Source: Rufibacter hautae (GTDB lineage: Bacteria > Bacteroidota > Bacteroidia > Cytophagales > Hymenobacteraceae). From it: a stretch of 64,000 nucleotides of DNA. This document shows, piece by piece, positions 18,111-26,629 of this stretch. Under the pieces are notes generated by a model that saw only the letters and a program-made list of their open reading frames with translations, had not been told where the DNA came from and did not search any database. The position numbers and the translations under genes were made by a program. The stretch lies in NCBI RefSeq assembly GCF_008271695.1, contig NZ_VKKY01000001.1, positions 924,589 to 988,588 of the forward strand, written 5' to 3'. Positions within the stretch are counted from its first letter, which is position 1; the number at the start of each line of letters is the position of its first letter.

Positions 18111-20507
18111 ATGATCAAATACATCCTCTTCGGGCTGAGTTTAGTTTGTGCGACTTCTGCTTTCGCGCAGAAAGAAAAGCCGCTTTACAAGAACAGCAAA
18201 GCTTCTACGGAAGAAAGAGTAAAAGACTTGCTCGGGCGCATGACGCTGGAAGAAAAGGTAGGCCAGCTGTCTACCTTGCTGGGCTGGGAGATGTACCAAA
18301 AGCAGGGAGACAAGGTATCGGCGAGCGAAGAATTCAAGAAAGCGGTAAAGGAAAGACACATAGGCATGCTCTGGGCCACCCTGCGCGCCGATCCCTGGAC
18401 AAAGAAAACACTTAAGACAGGCTTGGACCCCGTGTTAGCAGCCAAAGCTACCAATGCCTTGCAGAAGTATGCGATTGAGAATAACAGATTGGGAATCCCG
18501 CTGATGCTGGCAGAAGAATGTCCACACGGACACATGGCCATCGGTACTACGGTTTTCCCCACTTCCATTGGGCAAAGCAGCACCTGGAACCCCGCTCTGA
18601 TCCAGAGAATGGCCTCGGCGATTGCTACGGAAGCGCGGGTGCAAGGCGCCCACATCGGGTACGGACCGGTGCTGGATCTGGCCCGCGAACCGCGTTGGTC
18701 CAGGGTGGAAGAAACCTACGGCGAAGACCCGGTGCTGAATAGCCTGATGGGCATCGCCATGGTGAAGGGTTTTCAGGGCGATAATCTGAAAAGTGGGGTA
18801 AACGTAATTTCTACCCTAAAGCATTTCACCGCGTACGGCGTACCAGAGGGCGGCCACAACGGGGGCAGCATCAGCACTGGTTATCGTGAGTTATATCAGA
18901 GTTTTCTACCTCCCTTCAAGGCAGCGGTGAAAGCGGGTGCCTTGTCTGTGATGACGGCTTATAACTCCATTGACGGAGTGCCCTGTTCTTCCAATGAGTT
19001 CCTGCTGAGTGACCTGCTCAGAAAGCAATGGGGCTTCAATGGCTTTACGGTGTCTGACCTGGGCAGTATCTCTGGTTTGGTGGGCAGCCACCATGTAGCC
19101 GCCACGCCCGCGGAGGCCGCCGCGCTGGCCATCAATGCCGGCCTTGACGCTGACTTGAGCGGCTATGGCTATGACAAGGCGTTGATAGAAGCGGTAAAGG
19201 GCGATAAAGTCCCATCGCAAGTGCTGGATAGAGCGGTAAGCAGGGTGTTACGCCTGAAGTTTGACATGGGCTTGTTTGACAATCCTTATGTAGACCCTAC
19301 CAAAGCCGCCAAACAAGTGAAGAACCCTGAGCATGTGCAGCTCGCCCGCCAGGTAGCCAAGGAATCCATCGTTTTGCTGAAAAACGAGCGAGATATGCTG
19401 CCGCTCAGGAAGAGTCTGAAGCGCATTGCCGTCATCGGGCCCAACGCTGACAACATCTATAACCAGTTAGGTGACTATACCGCTCCGCAACCAGAAAGCA
19501 ACATCGTAACCGTGCTGGAGGGCATCAAAGCCAAAGTAGGTGCCAGTACGCAGGTTTCCTATGTCAAAGGCTGCGGAATCAGGGACACCACTACAGATAA
19601 CATTGCAGAAGCGGTTGCCGCCGCTAAAAACGCAGAAGTGGCAGTAGTAGTCTTGGGCGGTTCCAGTGCCCGCGACTTCAAAACGGAATACCAAAGCACC
19701 GGCGCAGCTACGGTAAAAGCCTCAGGAGAAGCCGAGACTATCCCTGACATGGAGAGCGGCGAAGGGTATGACAGGGCTACGCTTGATTTGTTGGGCAAGC
19801 AATTACAACTGCTGCAAGCAGTGGTGAAAACGGGTACTCCGGTGGTGGTGGTGCTTATCAAGGGACGCCCGCTCAACCTTAACTGGATGGCCGAGAAAGT
19901 GCCTGCCATTCTGGATGCCTGGTATCCGGGGCAAGAGGGAGGCAACGCCATTTCTGATGTGCTGTTCGGGGATTACAATCCAGCCGGGCGCTTACCTATC
20001 TCCATCCCCAAGCATGTAGGTCAGTTGCCCGTGTATTACAACGCCAAAAGGCCCGCCAGCCATGATTACGTGGAAACTACGGCCAAGCCCCTGTACAGCT
20101 TCGGGCATGGTTTAAGCTACGCCAAGTTTGAGTACAGCAACCTGCAGGTAAACACCTCAGAAAGCCAGGGAGCGGTAGCTGCAAGGGTAAAGGTCAACGT
20201 GAAGAACACCAGTGGAAAAGACGGCGATGAAGTGGTGCAGCTTTACCTGCGGGATAATGTAAGTTCAACCGTAACGCCGGCCCTGCAACTGAAGAAGTTC
20301 AAACGCATTCACGTAAAGGCTGGCGAGGAACAAACCATTGCCTTTGACTTAAACGCGGAGGACCTGATGCTGCTGAACACCCAGCTGCAGTGGATGGTGG
20401 AACCGGGCGTCTTTACAGTAATGGTGGGGGCTTCCGCTGAAGACATCCGGCTAAAAGCCGAGTTCAAGGTGCAGAAGGCCATTCAGGTACCGATGGCAGG
20501 TGACTAA
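18111..20507 (+). CDS. beta-glucosidase/beta-xylosidase-type glycoside hydrolase family 3
   Basis: A retaining exo-hydrolase of 798 residues with a signal peptide (residues 1-19, ending AFA). The GH3 barrel domain occupies about 35-385 (RMTLEEKVGQL, KHFTAYG at 237-243, nucleophile D316 in GFTVSDLGS). The alpha/beta sandwich domain occupies about 420-640 (VAVIGPNADN, VVVVLIKGRPL, AWYPGQEGGNAISDVLFGDYNPAGRLP) and the C-terminal fibronectin-III-like domain about 680-785 (VNVKNTSGKDGDEVVQLY). The nucleophile is followed by LGSI rather than the common W/Y-containing string of classical beta-glucosidases, so specificity (glucose, xylose or another sugar) is uncertain. It is the fourth hydrolase of the operon. 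Confidence 0.93.
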   Translation: MIKYILFGLSLVCATSAFAQKEKPLYKNSKASTEERVKDLLGRMTLEEKVGQLSTLLGWEMYQKQGDKVSASEEFKKAVKERHIGMLWATLRADPWTKKTLKTGLDPVLAAKATNALQKYAIENNRLGIPLMLAEECPHGHMAIGTTVFPTSIGQSSTWNPALIQRMASAIATEARVQGAHIGYGPVLDLAREPRWSRVEETYGEDPVLNSLMGIAMVKGFQGDNLKSGVNVISTLKHFTAYGVPEGGHNGGSISTGYRELYQSFLPPFKAAVKAGALSVMTAYNSIDGVPCSSNEFLLSDLLRKQWGFNGFTVSDLGSISGLVGSHHVAATPAEAAALAINAGLDADLSGYGYDKALIEAVKGDKVPSQVLDRAVSRVLRLKFDMGLFDNPYVDPTKAAKQVKNPEHVQLARQVAKESIVLLKNERDMLPLRKSLKRIAVIGPNADNIYNQLGDYTAPQPESNIVTVLEGIKAKVGASTQVSYVKGCGIRDTTTDNIAEAVAAAKNAEVAVVVLGGSSARDFKTEYQSTGAATVKASGEAETIPDMESGEGYDRATLDLLGKQLQLLQAVVKTGTPVVVVLIKGRPLNLNWMAEKVPAILDAWYPGQEGGNAISDVLFGDYNPAGRLPISIPKHVGQLPVYYNAKRPASHDYVETTAKPLYSFGHGLSYAKFEYSNLQVNTSESQGAVAARVKVNVKNTSGKDGDEVVQLYLRDNVSSTVTPALQLKKFKRIHVKAGEEQTIAFDLNAEDLMLLNTQLQWMVEPGVFTVMVGASAEDIRLKAEFKVQKAIQVPMAGD

Positions 20508-20647
20508 GGGCTTCTGGTAAATAGCCTCCTTCCACCCTGCCCAAACCTATGCCTGGACTACCTGATAATCCTACGCAGGAAAAGGCCCTTATTGATCAGA
20601 TTACCTCGTTGCTCATCCGTTAGACAGCGCCCTAAATAGCCAGGCCT

Positions 20648-21772
20648 ATGCCGTTACGTAAACTATTCTCCTGCTTCTTGGTGGTTGGCCTGCTGTCTCC
20701 CCTCACAGAAAGCCAGGCGCAGTCCGTGTTTCAGGGGCTGGAGCCTCTCTTTACGGTTCCTAAGAAGTACACCGCTTACTTCACCCAGGCGGAACCCATC
20801 ATTGACGGCAAACTGAATGACGGCATCTGGCAGCAGGTAGAGTGGAGTGAGGGCTTTCAGGATATTGAAGGTGATCTCAAGCCCAAACCATCGCTGGACA
20901 CCCGCGTGAAGATGGCCTGGAGCAGCACGCACCTTTTCATAGCCGCTGAAGTAAAGGAGCCGCACGTGTGGGCCACCCTCAAAGACCGTGATCAGATCAT
21001 CTACCATGACAACGACTTTGAGGTTTTCCTAGACCCCGAGAATACGACTCACCAGTACTATGAAATAGAGGTAAACGCCTTCAATACCGTTTTCGACCTG
21101 TTTTTGCCAAAACCCTATAGAAACGGCGGCGCGGCCATGATCCCCTGGAACCTGGACAAACTGAAATCGGCGGTGAAGGTGCAGGGCACCATCAATAACC
21201 CCAAAGACCTTGACCAAGGTTGGACGGTTGAACTCGCCATTCCCTTCCGGTCGGTTTCCATGGGCAATAAAACCAAAGTACCCCAGGACGGCAGCTTGTG
21301 GCGAATCAACTTCTCCCGGGTGCAATGGGACACAGACGTGCAGGAGGGCCAGTACGTGAAAAGGAAAGACAGCGAAGGGCGCCCATTGCCAGAGCATAAC
21401 TGGGTGTGGTCGCCGCAGGGAGTGGTGAACATGCACTTTCCGGAACGGTGGGGATACCTGCACTTCACTAAACAGAAAGCGGGCACTCAGAAAGTAGCGT
21501 TTTCCCTGCCCTACCCCGAACAGCAAAAGAACTATCTCTGGTTGGTGTACTACCGGCAGAAGGAATTCCATGCCAAGCATAAGCAGTACGCAGGTTCACC
21601 GGCTTTGCTCAACCTACAAAACGCCGGGGCGATAGAGATTGACGGGCAAGCCAACCAACTGCTGGTACAAGCCACCGACTATCAGTTTACGGCTACGATC
21701 AAAGGCCCTGACCAGGTGCTCTGGAGCATCAACCAAGACGGATTGATTCAAAAGCTAAACAACCCCCTATGA
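20648..21772 (+). CDS. carbohydrate-binding family 9-like (CBM9-like) secreted protein
   Basis: A 374-residue exported protein (signal peptide 1-25 ending SQAQ) dominated by a single CBM9-like beta-sandwich, about 40-260. Its markers are IIDGKLNDGIWQQVEWSEGF, LFIAAEVKEPHVWATL, HDNDFEVFLDPENTTHQYYE and WTVELAIPF, followed by a C-terminal 100-residue region. Proteins of this type sit in many SusCD loci; they may bind released reducing ends, and an enzymatic role has not been shown from sequence. Its stop overlaps the start of the next gene by 4 bases (ATGA), so the two are translationally coupled and probably work together. Confidence 0.85.
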   Translation: MPLRKLFSCFLVVGLLSPLTESQAQSVFQGLEPLFTVPKKYTAYFTQAEPIIDGKLNDGIWQQVEWSEGFQDIEGDLKPKPSLDTRVKMAWSSTHLFIAAEVKEPHVWATLKDRDQIIYHDNDFEVFLDPENTTHQYYEIEVNAFNTVFDLFLPKPYRNGGAAMIPWNLDKLKSAVKVQGTINNPKDLDQGWTVELAIPFRSVSMGNKTKVPQDGSLWRINFSRVQWDTDVQEGQYVKRKDSEGRPLPEHNWVWSPQGVVNMHFPERWGYLHFTKQKAGTQKVAFSLPYPEQQKNYLWLVYYRQKEFHAKHKQYAGSPALLNLQNAGAIEIDGQANQLLVQATDYQFTATIKGPDQVLWSINQDGLIQKLNNPL

Positions 21773-22851
21773 AAACAAGGAGAACTTTCCTCAAGGCTAG
21801 CCTGATGGCCGGTGTGGCCGCCAGCCTTCCAATCCCGGCAATAGGCGATAGTATCGGCAAAAAGAAAGGCTGGAAACACTGGGTATGGATCAATCCCAAC
21901 CATAACGACCCGGAAGCCGATCTCCAGAAAAAATATCAGCAGTTCTACGAGGCCGGCATAAGAGGCATCTTCTTCGAGGCGGATAGTGAAAAGCACTTCA
22001 GGGCGGCCAAAAGCCAGCGGTTAGAAGCGCACCGCTGGATTTGGACCATGAACCGCGGGGAGAAGGAGTTGCTACAGGCGCACCCGGAGTGGTACGCCAA
22101 AAACAGAAAAGGAGAATCTTGTGCCACGCAGCCGCCTTATGTGGGCTATTACCGTTGGCTATGCCCCTCCCGCCCAGAAGTGCAGCAGTACCTGGAGGCA
22201 GATGTGCGCCATATCCTGAGCAAAGATTATGTAGACGGCATCCATCTGGATTATGTGCGTTTCTGTGACGTCATTCTGCCCGTGAACCTCTGGGACAACT
22301 ACAAGATAGAGCAAACCAAAGAACTGCCGGAGTATGACTACTGCTACTGCGAGGTTTGCCGCACCAAATTCAAAGAATGGCGGGGCGAGGATATCCAGAA
22401 CATCAAGTACCCCGAGGCGAGTTTGTCCTGGCGGTTGTTCCGCTACCTTGCCGTCACCAACATTGTGAACAATTTGGCCGGGGTGGCCAAAGAACATAAA
22501 AAGGCGATTACGGCCGCGGTGTTCCCCACCCCCGAAGTAGCCAGGAGAATTGTTCGGCAGGACTGGACCAACTGGAATCTCACGGGCGTGTGCCCCATGA
22601 TTTACCACGGATTCTACAAAGAAGACGTAAGATGGATTGGCGATGCCGTGACCGAAGGCGTTCATTTCCTGGCCGGTCGGTTCCCCTTGTATGCGGGCCT
22701 TTACCTGCCAGATTTCAAAAGCAGCGCAGAATTGCAGAGCGGAATGGAATACGCGTTGAAGAATGGAGCCAGGGGAATCTCCCTGTTTGGCAACGTAACA
22801 GACGAGGTGCTTTCCGCTTTGAAAGCTGCTTCGGCTTCCATCAAAGCGTAG
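21769..22851 (+). CDS. Tat-exported glycoside-hydrolase-like (GHL10-type) protein
   Basis: A 360-residue protein with a twin-arginine signal (TRRTFLKASLMAGVAASLP, residues 3-21), so it is likely exported folded. The body resembles the (beta/alpha)8 putative glycosyl hydrolases of the GHL10/DUF4015 type: WVWINPNHND, GIFFEADSEKHF, YVDGIHLDYVRF with D161 as a candidate catalytic acid, and GISLFGNVTDEVL near the end. An unusual CYCEVC cluster (C192, C194, C197) could coordinate a metal. It is translationally coupled to the CBM9-like gene upstream. Its activity is unknown. The context makes it a backbone- or linkage-specific enzyme of the fucose/galactose glycan locus. Confidence 0.75.
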   Translation: MKTRRTFLKASLMAGVAASLPIPAIGDSIGKKKGWKHWVWINPNHNDPEADLQKKYQQFYEAGIRGIFFEADSEKHFRAAKSQRLEAHRWIWTMNRGEKELLQAHPEWYAKNRKGESCATQPPYVGYYRWLCPSRPEVQQYLEADVRHILSKDYVDGIHLDYVRFCDVILPVNLWDNYKIEQTKELPEYDYCYCEVCRTKFKEWRGEDIQNIKYPEASLSWRLFRYLAVTNIVNNLAGVAKEHKKAITAAVFPTPEVARRIVRQDWTNWNLTGVCPMIYHGFYKEDVRWIGDAVTEGVHFLAGRFPLYAGLYLPDFKSSAELQSGMEYALKNGARGISLFGNVTDEVLSALKAASASIKA

Positions 22852-22877
22852 GGTTTCAGGCCGAACTTGAACCTCCT

Positions 22878-22913
22878 GCTTTCGGCTCGTTTTCTACAAA
22901 TCAGGGCAAAAAC
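22878..22913 (+). repeat. dispersed hairpin element
   Basis: Left GCTTTCGGCTCGTTTTC, right AAATCAGGGCAAAAAC with a TACA top. It starts 27 bases after the Tat-exported gene's stop, in its sense. Confidence 0.65.
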
Positions 22914-22991
22914 AAGCCTGTCTTTTCCTACCCCCTTACCTACGTGACTGAACAATACCAAGGAAGCGTTCTGGTGTACTTCTAATCCAAT

Positions 22992-24032
22992 ATGACCCGA
23001 TATCTACTGATTACCCTTTTTTGTTCATTGGCGTACGCTGCCAAGGCTCAGTCTGGTTGGACCAAAGTAAAAGAGGAGCTTGTCTTTGAGAATGCGCCTT
23101 TCCAGCAGTGTCATGCCTCTACCCTCGTGGAGGTATCTGATGGCAAACTGCTGTTGGCTTGCTTCGGAGGGTCTGGTGAGGGCCGCGTGGATGTAGATAT
23201 CTGGCTGAGTACGCTTGATCACAAAGGCACCTCAAAACCAGTAAGCGTTGCCAACGGCATCCTCCATGATACGCTGCGCTACCCCACTTGGAACCCGGTC
23301 TTGTTCAAAGAGCGAAAAGGAACCTTGTTTCTGTTCTACAAAGTAGGTCCCAACCCCAGAGAGTGGTGGGGCGTGGTAAAGACCTCTAAGGATGAAGGGC
23401 AAACCTGGTCAGCACCTAAAAGACTGCCCAACGGCATTTTGGGCCCCATCAAGAACAAGCCCGTTCAACTCACGGATGGCACCATTCTAGCGCCCTCCAG
23501 CGTGGAGGAAAGCACAGAACGTTGGAAAGTCCATATCGAGAAGTCCACGGATGCGGGATTAACTTGGCAGCGAATTTCGGTTGATCCTGAGTCTGGGTTT
23601 GATGTCATACAGCCTAGCATTGTATTTCACTCAGGAAAGCGCCTTCAGATTTTGTGCAGGAGCAAGCAAGGCAGCATTGTGCAGGCCTGGTCCAAAGACG
23701 GAGGTAACAGTTGGGGGAAGCTGTCTAAAACCAGTTTGCTCAATCCTAACTCCGGTACAGACGCGGTTACCTTGAAAGACGGCACCCAGGTGATCGTGTA
23801 CAACCCCGATGTACCCGGGAAGGATTGGTTTAACGGACGGGGCAAGTTGTATGTAGCGGTCTCTAAAGATGGCAACACCTGGAAAGATGTCGCGGTTCTG
23901 GAAGACGGGAAAGAAGAGGAATACAGTTACCCGGCCATTATCCAGACCAAAGATGGCTTGGTGCACATCACCTATACTTACAACAGAAAGAACGTGAAAC
24001 ACGTGGTCTACAAGCCGGCAAAGCAATCCTAA
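22992..24032 (+). CDS. sialidase-like Asp-box beta-propeller hydrolase
   Basis: A secreted 346-residue six-bladed propeller of the BNR/sialidase superfamily (signal peptide 1-19 ending AKAQ). Four Asp-box motifs are visible: SKDEGQTW, STDAGLTW, SKDGGNSW and the shortened SKDGNTW. EEEYSYPAI near the C-terminus contains acidic residues and a tyrosine typical of the active site. The canonical F/Y-R-I-P motif of GH33 sialidases is not visible in the N-terminal part (CHASTLVEVSDGKLLLACF). True sialic acid hydrolysis is therefore unproven, and the protein may act on another uronic or deoxy sugar. It is the last gene of the 5387-24032 locus and is followed by a strong terminator at 24061. Confidence 0.8.
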   Translation: MTRYLLITLFCSLAYAAKAQSGWTKVKEELVFENAPFQQCHASTLVEVSDGKLLLACFGGSGEGRVDVDIWLSTLDHKGTSKPVSVANGILHDTLRYPTWNPVLFKERKGTLFLFYKVGPNPREWWGVVKTSKDEGQTWSAPKRLPNGILGPIKNKPVQLTDGTILAPSSVEESTERWKVHIEKSTDAGLTWQRISVDPESGFDVIQPSIVFHSGKRLQILCRSKQGSIVQAWSKDGGNSWGKLSKTSLLNPNSGTDAVTLKDGTQVIVYNPDVPGKDWFNGRGKLYVAVSKDGNTWKDVAVLEDGKEEEYSYPAIIQTKDGLVHITYTYNRKNVKHVVYKPAKQS

Positions 24033-24060
24033 GTAAGCAACCTCACAACCATTCTCAAAA

Positions 24061-24099
24061 GAAACGCCGCCTCTTACTGAAGAGAGCGGCGTTTCTTTT
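24061..24099 (+). terminator. intrinsic terminator after the sialidase-like gene
   Basis: GAAACGCCGCCTCTT pairs with AAGAGAGCGGCGTTTC, with one bulge and a tetraloop-sized turn, followed by TTTTG. It ends the long locus. Confidence 0.85.
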
Positions 24100-24136
24100 G
24101 GTGGACAATTCTACTTGTTGAGTGATTCTCCTGTTC

Positions 24137-24190
24137 AGGCATTCTGCTTTGCGCTTGTTTTCTTAAAATCAGGCCAAAAGCAGAATGCCT
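24137..24190 (+). repeat. dispersed hairpin element with extended outer stem
   Basis: The core GCTTGTTTTCTTAAAATCAG of the family is enclosed by a perfect 14-base outer stem (AGGCATTCTGCTTT against its complement at 24177-24190). It lies between the convergent sialidase-like and GH92 genes and may also act as a two-way terminator. Confidence 0.8.
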
Positions 24191-24231
24191 TCTTGGTACG
24201 TGGAGGACTACCCTTTCGCTTGGTCTTAGCC

Positions 24232-26535
24232 TTACTTGGTCACGGACCTTGGTCTGTCCTCTTTAGCCACGCCCCAGGTAGTACTGGGCGTGTTGCCCAT
24301 GTCAAATACCAGTTCGCCCCCCTGCATCAGGTCTTTGTGCAAGATGTACGATTTGGTGTACGGCTTGCCGTTGAGGGTGACTTTCTGGATGTATTTGTTT
24401 TCAGGAGTGTTGTTGGGCGCCTTGATCACCAGTTTTTTGCCATCGGCCAGGTTCAGGGTGGCTTCCTTCACGGCAGGGCTCCCGAACACGTACGCGCCGT
24501 TGGCCGGATTCACCGGGTAAAAACCAAGCGACGAGAAAACATACCAGGCCGACATCTGACCCACGTCCTCGTTCCCGATAATGCCATCGGGTTTATCGGT
24601 GTAGAAGTGGCTGAGGATGAACCGCACCTTATCCGCGGTTTTCCAGGGCTGGCCTACGTAGCTGTAGAGATAGGTGATGTGGTGACTAGGCTCGTTGCCG
24701 TGGGCGTATTGGCCAATCAACCCCGAGATGTCATTGGAGGCTTCCTCCCCCATATCGCCCTGGGCCACAAACAGTGAATCCAACTTCTGGCTGAACGCCT
24801 TCTCCCCTCCCTGTAAGTTGATTAAGCCTTCTACATCCTGGGGCACGAGCCAGGTGTACTGCCAGGAGTTTCCCTCGCAGAAATCATCGTTGCGGTGGCG
24901 TGATACAAACGGGCTGAAGGGTGCGCGCCACTCCTGGTCAGAGATCCGGCCACGCATGAAACGGGTCTGTTTGTCAAAGTAGTTTTCATAGTTTCGGCCG
25001 CGTTTGCTGAAGTAGGCGTAGTCTTGGGTGGCGCCTCGCTGCTTGGCCACCTGGGCCAGGCACCAGTCGTCAATGGCGTACTCCAGCCCCATGGCCACAG
25101 ATTCTACCGTGGTGTTGGCGGGGATGTAGCCTTTCGCTTTCACATGGTCCAGGCCTTTGTCGTCTCGCATGGCCGTGGCTTTCATGGCCTCGTACGCCAG
25201 GTCTTTGTCAAACCCATTGAAGCCTTTGAGAAGGGCATCGGCGACCACCGGCACGGCGCTGTAGCCCACCATGGTGTTGGTCTCGTTGCCCATCAGGTGC
25301 CATACCGGTAATTTGCCTTGTTGCTTGTACACGGCCAGCATGGAGTTGATCATGTCACTTACGCGCTCTTTCTGCAGAATGGTAAACAGCGGATGCGCCG
25401 CCCGGTAGGTATCCCACAACGAGAAGGTGGTGAGGTTGGTGAAAGGCGCGTTCTTGTACACCTTTTTATCCGTGCCCAGGTAATCTCCGTTATGGTCGTT
25501 GAAAATGGAAGGCGCGATCAACGTGTGGTACAGCGCGGTGTAGAACGTCTTCAGCTGTTTGGGGTCATCGGTCTGGATGCGCACTTTCTGCAGTTCCTTG
25601 TTCCAGGCGGCATCGGCATCGGCTACCACTTTGTCAAAGTTCCAGTGCGGAATCTCTGCCCTGATATTCGCCACGGCGTTCTGGGTGCTCACCGGTGAAA
25701 TGCCTACCTTCAGTTTCACCTTCTCGCCGTTGGACGTGGCAAAGCTGACCACTCCTTTGATCCTGGTTCCTTTAGCCGCCGGGGCGGTGTTCCCCAGGGA
25801 ATCCAGCAGCTGATAGCTCTTGAAGTTTTGGATGGGTTTTGAGAAAACGGCCGCGAAATAGATGCGCTGGTCGGTTGCCCAGCCTTTGGAGTAACGGTAA
25901 CCGGTCAGCGTGCTGTCATTCAACTGCTCAATGAACGTCTCTGTGGGCTGGTCCCAACCAATGCCCGACTGCAGATCCACCACGATGTGCGCTTCTTTGG
26001 AGGCCGGGAACGTGTATTGATGGAAACCCACCCGCTCTGAGGCTGTCAGTTCCGCCTGTATGCTATAACGTTTTAGCTTCACCGCATAATAGCCGGGCTT
26101 CACGCGCTCATCCTGGTGCGAGTACAGCGACATAAATCCTTTCTCGGGGTCCTTCAGGGTTCCTTCCATCACTTTCACCGGACCGGTGGTGGGCATCACC
26201 GCAATGTCTCCCAGATCCCCGATGCCGGTGCCGCTCAAATGCGTATGCGCAAAACCCACAATGGTGGAGTCTGAATAATGGTAGCCAGAGCACCAGTCCC
26301 AGCCTTCGGTGATGTTGGTGGGGCCTAGTTGCACCGCGCCGAAGGGAACGTTGGCTCCCATAAAGACGTGGCCGTGGAAACTGGTCCCGATGTAGGGATC
26401 AACATACTGGGTAAGGCTGTCGGTGACGGTTGCCCTGGTTTCCTCTTGCACACTTTTACAGGCGGCAAAAATGCTCAAACCCAAGGCCAGCGCAGCAAAG
26501 GGTTTGATAAGGGGGATTGTTCTTTTCTCTTTCAT
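24232..26535 (-). CDS. alpha-mannosidase, GH92 (lipoprotein)
   Basis: A calcium-dependent inverting exo-alpha-mannosidase of 767 residues, the usual GH92 length. The lipobox SIFAAC gives lipidated C26, so it is membrane-anchored. The N-terminal beta-sandwich has YVDPYIGTSFHGHVFMGANVPFGAVQLGPTN split over residues about 43-75, and HLSGTGIGD. The alpha/alpha barrel contains FSLWDTYRAAHPLFT, HLMGNETNTMVGY and the signature GNEDVGQMSAWYVFSSLGF with its catalytic acidic residues. It is read on the opposite strand to the fucosidase locus, downstream of the GH20 gene, with 94 bases between. Together with GH20, GH29 and GH35 it covers the exo-activities needed for a complex N-glycan. Confidence 0.95.
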   Translation of the reverse strand: MKEKRTIPLIKPFAALALGLSIFAACKSVQEETRATVTDSLTQYVDPYIGTSFHGHVFMGANVPFGAVQLGPTNITEGWDWCSGYHYSDSTIVGFAHTHLSGTGIGDLGDIAVMPTTGPVKVMEGTLKDPEKGFMSLYSHQDERVKPGYYAVKLKRYSIQAELTASERVGFHQYTFPASKEAHIVVDLQSGIGWDQPTETFIEQLNDSTLTGYRYSKGWATDQRIYFAAVFSKPIQNFKSYQLLDSLGNTAPAAKGTRIKGVVSFATSNGEKVKLKVGISPVSTQNAVANIRAEIPHWNFDKVVADADAAWNKELQKVRIQTDDPKQLKTFYTALYHTLIAPSIFNDHNGDYLGTDKKVYKNAPFTNLTTFSLWDTYRAAHPLFTILQKERVSDMINSMLAVYKQQGKLPVWHLMGNETNTMVGYSAVPVVADALLKGFNGFDKDLAYEAMKATAMRDDKGLDHVKAKGYIPANTTVESVAMGLEYAIDDWCLAQVAKQRGATQDYAYFSKRGRNYENYFDKQTRFMRGRISDQEWRAPFSPFVSRHRNDDFCEGNSWQYTWLVPQDVEGLINLQGGEKAFSQKLDSLFVAQGDMGEEASNDISGLIGQYAHGNEPSHHITYLYSYVGQPWKTADKVRFILSHFYTDKPDGIIGNEDVGQMSAWYVFSSLGFYPVNPANGAYVFGSPAVKEATLNLADGKKLVIKAPNNTPENKYIQKVTLNGKPYTKSYILHKDLMQGGELVFDMGNTPSTTWGVAKEDRPRSVTK

Positions 26536-26588
26536 ATTTGGCCATTATAATGGAAGTTCAGTTGCAATGGGAGGGAAATCTCAACACA

Positions 26589-26623
26589 GTTTCAGCAGGA
26601 TTCTGGATTTTCACCCCCTAAAC
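26589..26623 (-). repeat. dispersed hairpin element, degenerate copy
   Basis: On the minus strand it begins GTTTAGGGGGTG and ends GCTGAAAC. It lies 7 bases after the GH20 stop and reads in its sense. Confidence 0.5.
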
Positions 26624-26629
26624 GCCAGG

